From: Apostichopus japonicus
Taxonomy: Eukaryota > Echinodermata > Holothuroidea > Aspidochirotida > Stichopodidae
Assembly: GCF_037975245.1 (NCBI RefSeq)
Contig: NC_092562.1
Coordinates: forward strand, 11,788,001 to 11,852,000
Direction of reading: 5' to 3'
Length of the DNA stretch: 64,000 nucleotides
Shown: positions 54,515-64,000 of the stretch, one piece after another
Layout of the letters: every line of letters begins with the position of its first letter
Position numbering within the stretch: the first letter of the stretch is position 1
The notes under the pieces: generated by a model
What the model was told of the DNA's origin: nothing
Seen by the model: only the letters and a program-made list of their open reading frames with translations
Database searches by the model: none
Position numbers and translations under genes: made by a program

Positions 54515-55410
54515 GTAAGTATTCTTAGTATCTCATATATCATTCTAATTCTGTTTCATTTTGTGAGATGTTGTGTCCACGTACAGTATTTTGTAGCGTT
54601 GCATGAATATTAGTCAGTATGGTACAGATCTAATTCAAAGTTAAAACTCCAGTGGGTGGACTTTTCTCTTTCAACATTTTCAACTTATTTAGTGATAAAA
54701 CACAGAATGGGGTTTTGCATATCATAGAATGGTACTTGATACAGACAAACCTCGAATTATGATTGCTCAATTTCAAGTCTATCAAGTCTATCATTAATAT
54801 GTACTATTTGATTATGCGAAGGGAACATTGTAAATGTCAAAGTAACCTCACTTGTCACTTTTATCATAAAAAATTAACATGATTTTGTAAAGACATTTGT
54901 TCTCAAAGTTTGTTCTCATGACTATAAAGTCGTGTATGGGTTTTGATGGTCACAGTGAGTGAGTGAGAGCTACTGTATAAGATCATTGACAACTTGTAAT
55001 GAGTGAGGTAATGGATGATATTCATTAACACACAGTCAGTTTGTCAGAATATATAATGTATGCCATTGTATGCATGTAAATATCACATATGTGTAAGAGA
55101 ATGGTCAGAATTATTAATGTGATCCTTCACTTGCAAAGTTACATTCATTGTCAAAATCAAATGCATTTGCTTCAACTGATAGATACTCTATAACTGCAGT
55201 GTAATTAATGCATTTGACAAGGGTCAGGTATATGTTGTATGCTGGATATGTATTATTAAATTAAAACTGTTTTTTGTGTGTCCAGTGAAAATCTGTGATG
55301 TTCATCCCTTTGTCATGAACTGTGTAGCATGATAACCATACATTCTTTGTAGAGGATTGGTCAGTAGATATCAAGTGATGTAGAGATTAAGGACTCAACA
55401 TAATTGAAGA

Positions 55411-55885
55411 GAGTGTTGATAATGTAGGCTAATAAGATAGAGAGGGTTGATAATGTAGGCTAATTAGATAGAGAGAGTTGGCTTATAAGATACAGAGAGT
55501 TGATAATATAGACTAATAAGATAGAGTTGATAATGTAGGCTAATGGGATAGAGAGTGTTGATATTGTAGGCCATTGGAATAGTTGATTATATAAGCTAAT
55601 AAGATAGAGAGAGTTGATATGCTAATATCATAGGGCTGATAATGTAGGATAAGAGAGGTCGTAATGTTGGTCAGTTGATAAAGTAGGCCTGATAGAGAGT
55701 GTTGATATAAATGTAGGCCAACAATAGAGAGAGAGTGTTGATAATGTAGGCTATTAAGATACAGAGAGTTGATAATATACACTAATAAGGTAGAGAGATT
55801 TGATAAGGAAGGCTAAGTGAATGACAGTGTTGATAATGTAGGCTAACTGGATGAGGGTGTTGATAATGTAGACTCATAAGAGAGG
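55411..55885. repeat. GATAGAGAGAGTTGATAATG minisatellite
   Basis: About 14 degenerate copies of a roughly 30-36 bp unit with gttgataatgtaggctaataagatagagag as consensus parts. Translating the - strand gives Leu/Ser/Tyr/His-rich ORFs that are artefacts of the repeat. Confidence 0.85.
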
Positions 55886-56684
55886 TACTGATAGAAATAT
55901 CCAGAGAAAGAGTGCTCACAGATGAAGCATTATCATTACACTCAGTGTGAGTATCTAGATTTGGAGTTTTCCAACTAGCAGGATGACAAAACCAATTGAT
56001 GTAGCTACTGATAAACACAGTTTAATTATCACCAAATTTCCAGAATTTGAACTGGTACGCAACAGTTTTTGATATGCAAACCTGGATTTTAAAATAAACT
56101 TGGAAAAGCAACTGATTAACCTGATGAAGTGTTCAATTGTCTTGATTTATCAAAATTGCATTGTTCAGAAACCTGGTTATCAGCAGTTTAACCTGATTCA
56201 TATGTTCATTCTGTGATTCTAATGCAAAGAGGTTGACAGAAAATTTATTAAGTGAGACAGATGTGGAGCCATTTTGTCAGCAATGATAACACAATCATTC
56301 AACAGGGATATTTATAGAAGGCTGTATTATGGGGAATGCATCCAATCTTGATCAATCTCCCAATTCTTTCTCTGTTCAGCAAGACTTAAAATGATGTATA
56401 ACACTAGCAGAAATACTTAATGCCTTAAGCAAAACATCACTCTTCAGTACAATTTCATCTCAAAGTTATTTTTGTTTGACCATATACGTAATATGCTTTC
56501 TTCAATGACAGTCATATACATGTCTAGGGTATCTGATGCTGTACACCCAGTATATGGACTGATATTCCAAGTTATGTTGGTACTCTAAATTTATCACTTG
56601 TAAAGCTGTTTTTATTTACTTCGTTCCCTGCTTACCTGTCTCCCCACAATCTAAGCACTGATAAACCTCTAGATTAATTGTCAA

Positions 56685-56815
56685 AATAAAACAAAAATTG
56701 TTAGCAAACTGCTTATGCACTAAAGAGCCTGTGTAAGGGAATGTGTAAAAGTAAGTGGGCCTGACATTTTGATCCTAGCAGGATCTTCTTTAGAAGCTGA
56801 AAGATATAGATAGAC
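56685..56815 (-). repeat. Retroelement 3'-end repeat, copy 1
   Basis: Contains gcactaaagagcctgtgtaa and cctgacattttgatcctagcaggatcttctt-type words. The part around agcctgtgta recurs at 59,972-60,033 in the same orientation. Read on the - strand it may be the tail of the element whose coding remnant lies at 60,324-60,530. Confidence 0.5.
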
Positions 56816-57077
56816 TAATTGTCAATCGATATACCAATTAAGATGTTAAGATACAGCCAGTTTTCCAAGTAATGAACTGGCTTTATTAGGTGACAATACA
56901 TGTTTGTCAGTAATAAACAGGGGTGATATTTCAGGGATTCTCAGTGATAATTCAAGTTTACCAAGTGTTCATCAGTCAAAAATCAAGGTTTACCAAATGT
57001 TGAAAGTTTGTTGTTTGATAAACCAGATTCATTGCACATAATTTAGTCATTAGGCATTGGCTTCCAATATGTGTGAC

Positions 57078-57460
57078 CAGTGGCGGAGCTAGGGGTATTG
57101 GTCAGGAGGGGCGAGAATGGTCTGTAGGGGCGCTTTCGACACTATCTAAGTGGAGCGCCACCACTGGTTAGAGCGTAACGTACAGAAAATTTTTGAGTAA
57201 AGATACTGCCTAGATCTCCGGAAATGACCCTTTCCGGGCCTGGCTAATTTGCAGATAAACGAAGAATAAATAGGTGTTATTGCCAAATTACACCAACAAA
57301 ATGTGACAAATGTCAATAAGTAGATGAGAGCGCAATAAAAAAGACAATAATCTAGAATAAGTAAAAAGTGGTAAAGAGCTGAAAAGTGCGCCAGCAGCCC
57401 ATTTTACTATGTCAGGGTGGGCATCTGCCCCCCCCTGACTGTATGGACACTCTGCCACTG
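57078..57460. mobile_element. hAT-type MITE, 383 bp, with perfect target duplication
   Basis: Starts CAGTGGCGGAG and ends CTCTGCCACTG (inverted, 10 of 11 matching). Flanked by identical 8-bp copies of TGTGTGAC at 57070-57077 and 57461-57468. No coding capacity. Length, 8-bp duplication and CAGTGG ends are typical for hAT non-autonomous elements. Confidence 0.9.
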
Positions 57461-58734
57461 TGTGTGACAATCATGTGTTGTCGTGGACATTTCCTGCACA
57501 GCTTGGCCAACACTAATTCCTGGTTACTTTTGTATAATAAATAAGACAACATGATGAAGGCCAGAAGTAGCATATAACACTAGCTGTCATTGTTATTTGC
57601 AGTTGAAGAGTTAATAAAATGGACAGATTTGTCTTTATCATCATATTTTGTACACTAGTAGCTCTGCAATGATACCCAATTTGTCTCTAATGAAGCATGC
57701 ATCCTCGAGGAATAAACGATCAAAAATTTAAGGTAAAACCTTTCTAAAACCTGTTGTATATACGGTAATGCGGCGTGACGTCAGTCGAGGAACCCAGCGC
57801 ACTTTCGGGATGCTATGATTAATTACACAGGCTAGCCTGTTATACAATGTCTATTAGTTAGGTCTGGACCCCTTGTTACCACTTCTAGTACTATAGGGTT
57901 GCATTTGCACTGTACAGAATGTCACATTTACCTTGCACTGTAAGTAACAAAATTCTAGAAACTTTGCTACGAAGTTAAGTAGCAGGATCATCGACATTTG
58001 AGATAATTTAAATCATATTATTGTAGTGAGTTGAAAATAGGTTCTTAGTACAATCATGTTATTGTTCTTCTGTAATTGGCTGGCCCATGAATTATTCATG
58101 GCTTGGTCCGCATGGGCAGCATGTGTTCAACAGCATCTCTTTGTCTATAACCTCACTTTCCCTTATTTTGTTAATGTAGATACATCTTTAAGCTAAAGTA
58201 GTGCTGCTTACATTTTATCCTAGTCTGTTTTACTATTGATTCTTACTTTCTTATGTATACATGTTTAAAATTACTTATAATTTGGTGCTATAGTCAAATC
58301 TCTGAAGTAATACGGGGTTTGGATGTAATTATTAAGAATATCCATGCGCTTGTTAGCCTGAGTTTATGCTAATGCACCCTCCTGGCTTGGCATGGGGAAG
58401 AGTGGAGCATGGTCTTTATTAGAATCTGAGAAGAAAAGTTCGTCCATTTCCAGTATAAAACGATGATAAAGAGTTAATTTTGGTTCTGTTTGGCTACTCG
58501 GTTGTGCGATGGTGAAGGTCTGTCTACGCGGGCACAACTTGTAATTGACATATTTGGCTTGGCTTTCTATGCTTTCCTGTTCTCTACGTTTTCTGTTTTC
58601 TACACTGAATAAATTGGTGAAATCGTATACTGCTGTCTCTGAATCTGGTCTTAACGAGCAGGCTGACCCTTCCTTCGACTTCCCCTCCGCGTCCCTTCAT
58701 TATGGTCTTAATAACGGTGGTTTTGATTATGCTC

Positions 58735-58948
58735 GGTTTTGATTATGACCAGTTTCGGTTCACGATAGTCCAACCGTTCTGCTCAGGGACTTTGATCGGC
58801 AGCGATGCATCTCGGCCATCGGGATCATTTTGCAATTCTTCTGCAAGGGGCTCAATTGATATGGCAAAACACCGATATCTTCATCACCCTTGAAAACTAT
58901 TTCCTCATCTTCTTCTTCAAGAAAATCATTTTCGTCAAAGCTTGACAA
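58735..58948 (-). pseudogene. Possible remnant of another P2X7-like N-terminal exon
   Basis: The - strand reads S-S-F-D-E-N-D-F-L-E-E-E-D-E-E-I-V-F then V-L-P-Y-Q; after one shift of frame it continues E-P-L-A-E-E-L-Q-N-D-P. Acidic start plus P-Y-Q-x-E-P resembles the opening of some P2X7-like genes, but the cysteine part is not seen. Confidence 0.2.
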
Positions 58949-59971
58949 AGTTTCTGAGAGGTGTTGACAGCAAATTTCTTGCGTTTGAAGCCGTATTTAC
59001 GGTGCCATATTTATTTTGCATGGGTGGTCTTGTAGTAATGAAGATGAACCAGTACAAGACATTAAAACCCACCACTTCATACCCTCTTTAACTATCCTTA
59101 TACAAAACACTCATTTTATGTACTTAAGAGCTGCTTGATATCAGTGTCTTGAGCATTATATATCAGAAACCTCCAGTTTTCCAATCTGGTCCATGATATG
59201 TATAAGTGTCATTGCTGACCTCATAAATTTAAAATTAATCTGCATAGTCACTTGTGTCTGAGCTTTTGCTGTGCAATAGGCATTTGCTGGTTAACAATGT
59301 CTTCTTGCACAACTGACCCAAATTCTGATGTTACTAATACCAGCTTCTGAATTCAAATATCAGAATTCCCTTAAGGTGAAAGCAATATTCAAACAAAGAC
59401 CGTAACAATTTTTTTTGCATTGTTTTCATTTAAAGGCACACTCTCAGCTAGGAAATTGCTAAAATCAAAAATCTTGTCTCAACGTATTCCCCGATTAAAA
59501 AATAAAAACAATGCTGCCCTCTTCTCACAGAGGCAACATATTCATTTCTTTAATATGGCATTCTCATCCTTAGCTATAAACAGCATACGCAAATGGGTAC
59601 CGTTACCGCGAAGGTATCACGTTTCCGAGATTATAATCTGCCTCTCAGTGTTGCGTAACCTATAGGCATACTGTGTAATTGTACTGTGTGCTATGCGAGT
59701 TACGCAATTTTTCAATTGGCTATATGGAACAGTGCATATTGTACTGCTGGGAAAACGCTACAGTATACCAGCTCGTAGGGGCAGGTAGTTGTTACGGGCC
59801 GTATGATCTCGTGCTGCCGATTTTTGTTGGAGAAATTGCTGAAGAAATAAAATGCGAATAGTTTCGTCGTGTAATTCTCTATAAACATGTGACTGAATGT
59901 GTGCTGCTTATGTACTGTTATTTGACGAAACGACTTGCTTCTGGCCTAACGTTCTTCAATACTTGAGTTCA

Positions 59972-60033
59972 AAATAAAATAAAACTGAGCAAACAGCTTA
60001 TCCACTAGAGAGCCTGTGTAGAAAAAACACGCA
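59972..60033 (-). repeat. Retroelement 3'-end repeat, copy 2
   Basis: aaaactgagcaaacagctta and cactagagagcctgtgtag match copy 1 at about 56,690-56,740. It lies about 300 bp beyond the stop of the coding remnant on the - strand. Confidence 0.5.
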
Positions 60034-60074
60034 CATAATACAGACAGGTTAATGAGCATGGTGAACACAAAGAG

Positions 60075-60320
60075 ATAGATGTAAGGGGATTAGTAGACAA
60101 GGGATGGAGAGAAGAATGAAAGATAAAAACCAACAGGGGAAGAGGATAGGTAGGAGATAAACAGTGGAGGGACAAAGAGAGGATTAAGGGAAGGGGTTGG
60201 GAATAAACTGGAGAAGGACAACGACAGAAAAGTGTGGAGAAAAAAAGTGGTGGAAAAAGCTATGAGAAGAGGAGTAATGGGGGAGGGGGGCAAGGGGAGA
60301 AGAAGGGGGAATGAAGAAAA
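60075..60320. repeat. Purine-rich (GA) tract
   Basis: About 245 bp almost free of pyrimidine runs (gggaag, ggagaag, aggggg). Any ORF on the opposite strand is Pro/Ser/Leu-rich low complexity. Confidence 0.85.
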
Positions 60321-60323
60321 GTT

Positions 60324-60530
60324 AGTCATGTCCTTCCTGAATGTTGAGCCCATGAGGTTGAATGGTGCGAAGGCGTAGCATCCACAACCTCTCTCTGCTG
60401 ATTCGCACTAGCTCAGGACGGCTACCTAAGGATTCAATCCCCTGGGCCTATAGAGACATGTCGTTAATGGTATGGTTGCATAGCTCCCAACTCTTGAGAA
60501 GGCAAATGCTGGTCCATGCCACGAATTGCC
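60324..60530 (-). mobile_element. Retroelement coding remnant (Penelope-like C-terminus?)
   Basis: The - strand reads W-E-L-C-N-H-T-I-N-D-M-S-L, a TAG, A-Q-G-I-E-S-L, then R-I-S-R-E-R-L-W-M-L-R-L-R-T-I-Q-P-H-G-L-N and a stop. The R-x-x-R-E-x-x-W-x-x-x-L-R-T-x-x-P-x-G-L-N pattern is typical of Penelope-like elements. Fragmentary. Confidence 0.45.
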
Positions 60531-63500
60531 ATCCTGGGGGAGGGGTATATGGGGGGTGTCTCCCTCCCCTTTTTATTTTTTTTTGGAATCCTGGTGATGC
60601 CTACATGTAAACTGGTGGCACCTAGAAAGGCTTTTGTCACCTACAATTTTCTGAGAAATATGCATTTTTTTGTGTGTAATATCAATAAATTGAGTAGTAG
60701 GTGATAATTCATTCTTGCCCGTGGCATGAAAATGTTCGCTGCCCGCCCCAATGAAATGAAATATAGCCTAATTTGAGGTTCAAATGATTATGTAAAGGAG
60801 GTTTTATACTCTATTATGCTAAATGCTAAAGAAATGATGGTTGCTAAGTCCAAATTTGATGCAATTTTTTTATGGATACTTGTCAATTACAATGCAGGTT
60901 TTTGGGATGCTTGAGTGGGTCAGGGGCTTTGGGTGTTAGAATGCGGGTCCAACCCGCGAATTGTGGGTCAGTTGGGAGCTCTGTGGTTGGGAAGGTTAAA
61001 GTGTTCTCCAAAAAAACCAAAAAGATGAATGACCTTCGGCACAGGGGTAAACTGGACTCCTCCAGCTGCCTTTACTACATTTTACTGCATTACTACAAAC
61101 ATATGGTGGCTTCCACGCCAACTCTCGACCAGAGTATGCTGTATTGGCCCCAAATAAACCAGATATTCAAATATGGTTACCTTCGGTCAAAGTTTTGAAA
61201 CTGGTTTTATTACCACCTTCCAGGAAATTTACCTCACTGGGACATTCAGGCATATTTTGCTTTCAATTAGAATGCCTTAGAACAATTTGGAAGTAAATAC
61301 CTCTAGGAACATATTAAATATTCTAGCAATTATAGCATGCTAATTTGGGGACAATACTACATAGCCCACCTCGAAAATATCCTGTAGCCTACTCTGGATA
61401 AACACTATCTAATATGGAAGAAATGCTTTGGTTAAAGTATGAATATGGTCACTTGAACATTAAAAATGCAAGTGAGATAGTGGTAAGTTTTCCCTGCTCA
61501 TGGTTATTGTATATAGTTGAACTCAATGTAAGAATGACAATGATGACATCAATTATGTAGTTTACTTACACTATGAATGAACATGCAAATCAATGCTAAA
61601 TACTACAGAAAGGAGAAGGATACATAACGCACTGAATGCAACAATCAATGTTTGACACCATGGAGAAGATAAATTCTTATGATACATTGCACTAGCTTAG
61701 TAACTTCATTTTACTGAGACACCATGTTTGTTGTTGTCTGTTATGGTACAGTTTGTTCAATTGTCTTGAAGCCTTGTGATATCTACATTCTGGATACTTG
61801 TTACTCCCATTGTCCACTCTTGTGTCCTTGATGTATGGTATTTAAATAAGCTGAGAAACTGCTTTGACATCAGCTATTTCAAAATTGTCCGTATCCATGT
61901 TAACAACGTTCACTATGCAAATCCATAGCTTTCACTGGAGAACAAGAAATATGACAATCATCTTACGTAAAGTAGAGAAGCACACATTTATTGATGAAAC
62001 AATCCAACACAAATACTTCCAGTTCCAACCCTTATATCTGCTTGAAAAACATCCATCATGCCATAACGCTATGCTGTGCTGTACTGTTCCTCTAAAGGAT
62101 GTTCTGTACATCTGTAATGTGAAATGAAAATGGAAAAAAGACATATTTATGGCATTGTGTGAGGACAGAAGTGTCACAAAGATATACCTGTTCAAATGAT
62201 TTCCAAGATATGATTTATTTGATTTTAATTGCAAAAGAGACATTCAGGCTCATAGCCAAGGTAACTGGGTTGGAGCCAGCATAAATGTTATGTTTGTTTA
62301 TTCACTGAGATTGTAACTTGCACTCATTGTAATAACTAAAAATTATTGTTCAAATCTGGGTGAAAGTAGACCCCTTAATGATGCCCCTAACACATTAAAC
62401 TAGAAATATAGCTCACACTCAAAATTTGCCAAAAATGTCAATGTCTTTGCTGATATGAAACTATATGCACATGACAACCTGATCAGATGACAACTACAGT
62501 ATAGGCAGTTAAGAGTAACTATCTTTAAGCAGTGCAAGTACTGTACTGTATGTACGAATGATGCCACATCATCATGAAACATTAAAAGAAAACATAAAGA
62601 AAAAAGAATAAATGTACAATTTTTGAACACAAAGTGCTTCAGGTATTAAAATGTCTTTATTTTTCAGAGATAAGGAAAAATACTACAGGTACTGTTATCA
62701 TTAACTTGTGGGGTTTGAACATTTTTGGGTCCCGCACATTTACAGACCTCCAGTGGCTGTATTAGCACCATATTTAGCACTACATGTCTGTGTCATTAAT
62801 ATAACATAATACAATAAATGAATAAATGTGTCCAATGTCCTAAATCTGGTTAGTCATATACAGTCCTACAGTAGTAGACTGCAGACCTAGTTAAAATGTA
62901 GACTTATTTACAGCATGGAATGGTTACAGTATGTAATAAAAAAATTACCAGTCTCCACTGGGGTATAGCTGCTGGAGTGCATTGCTGCATCAGCCTCTGT
63001 TGGGCATGGCCTTTCACTGAGGAACTGGTGTTATCTTTTCTGGTTGATCAGTTTGGATACCAACCTCTCGAGTTTCTTAATTGGACACACACCTTCAACT
63101 GAAAAAGTCAAATAATACCGGGATGTGCAAAGTAAATAATATATCAGTATGCATACTGTACGCAAAGCAGGGAAGTGCTCATGAATATTTGAGTGCCAGG
63201 CAGATTGGGCGGTAGTGTGATCCACACCCTGGGAGAGGGATTTCATGGGTGGGGTACCCCCCCCAAATGGACAAATTTTGCACATGAAGTATGCTTAGGT
63301 GGTGCTATATTCCTATTCTGTGCCATATATTCTCCCAGATTTTGGTTATGGTAAAACTTATTAAATTATCATCAAAAAGTACTAGGCGAAAAAGGTTAAA
63401 TACTGTTTGTGCGGGGCGGCATTCAGAACTGCTGGGCGTACAGTAGCTGCCCAGTGTGAGTAAATCCCTGACATAGTGAATTATATAACTTCCAACATAA

Positions 63501-64000
63501 ATTACTGAATACCACATTTTGCCCTTCACTAAATAGTCAAAAATTCAAATCAATTTTGCAAACACAGAACAGTAATAACACTACTAGTTAATACAGAACT
63601 TTGCTATTGGCAGCATAAATTCATCACATCTGCTTTATGATAGTGTCAACTCTGCAAGTATTCAAGAATGGTCCATTTACTAACATAGTGCAAACCTAAA
63701 CTAGTGATGTGCAACAATTTCCATTATATTTCTATTTCTATGTTAGTAGTATACACCTGCAGTTTTATAACTCATCTACTTATACCTTACATACACTAAA
63801 TGTCATAACGTTTGATGTTACAATGGCAATGTTCCAGTAGGCTTGCTCATACACTAATATGTCACCAAATTTCATCATGTTCAGGGATGCATAATTGCTT
63901 TCAAAAATATAGCTAGGCTTTGCTTATTTCCAAGACTAAAAATTACGGAATATTCTACAGGTGTGCCCTAAACAATGAAGTGTTTAAAAGATATAAACTA

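Larger units (their letters stand above)
54515..64000. other. Stretch after the second EGF exon, no further exon seen
   Basis: Presumed intron of the EGF gene. Contains a minisatellite, a MITE, retroelement remnants and a purine-rich tract, listed separately. Elsewhere only short ORFs without domains. Confidence 0.5.

Noticed and set aside
55270-55332. Possible further exon after gtgtccag (V-K-I-C-D-V-H)
   Set aside because: It ends in TGA after about 15 codons, has only two cysteines and no donor.

Overview
This is an AT-rich invertebrate nuclear genome window with GT-AG introns, microsatellites and many transposon remnants. The HYR-domain array, the HYR/EGF-type extracellular genes and the repeat types suggest a marine deuterostome, most likely an echinoderm. 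That is an inference from gene content; nothing in the window fixes the species.

1-25,498 (+): the 3' part of one large gene for an adhesion G-protein-coupled receptor. The left 16 kb is a tandem array of a 3,432-3,433 bp unit, each unit carrying four different HYR (hyalin repeat) exons, here called A, B, C and D. Four units are complete, a fifth ends after C, and the window opens in the intron that follows a D exon of a further unit, so the array continues upstream. Nineteen HYR exons are visible. All are phase 1-1, so one unit adds exactly 333 residues. After the array come a short stalk exon, three GAIN-domain exons, a GPS exon and four exons for the seven-helix region. Every splice junction keeps frame to the stop at 25,496-25,498. 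The GPS reads R-L-G where cleavable receptors have H-L-T/S.

25,650-26,200: a dead LINE reverse-transcriptase fragment, then about 4 kb in which I see no gene.

30,450-54,514 (+): a second gene, incomplete at its 3' end. A signal-peptide exon is joined in phase to two EGF exons at 53.2 and 54.4 kb across an intron of about 22.7 kb. That intron holds a hAT-like element, another LINE fragment and a 10,981-bp Kolobok-like DNA transposon (36,101-47,081) with TTAA target duplications and matching termini. The transposon carries a decayed transposase on + and, facing it on -, a three-exon gene for a cysteine-rich P2X7-like (P2X7 C-terminal/ballast type) protein. A direct segmental duplication of about 0.8 kb flanks the transposon.

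54,515-64,000: no further exon seen. It holds a hairpin plus SINE-like element just to its left, a minisatellite, a hAT MITE with a perfect 8-bp target duplication, and retroelement remnants.
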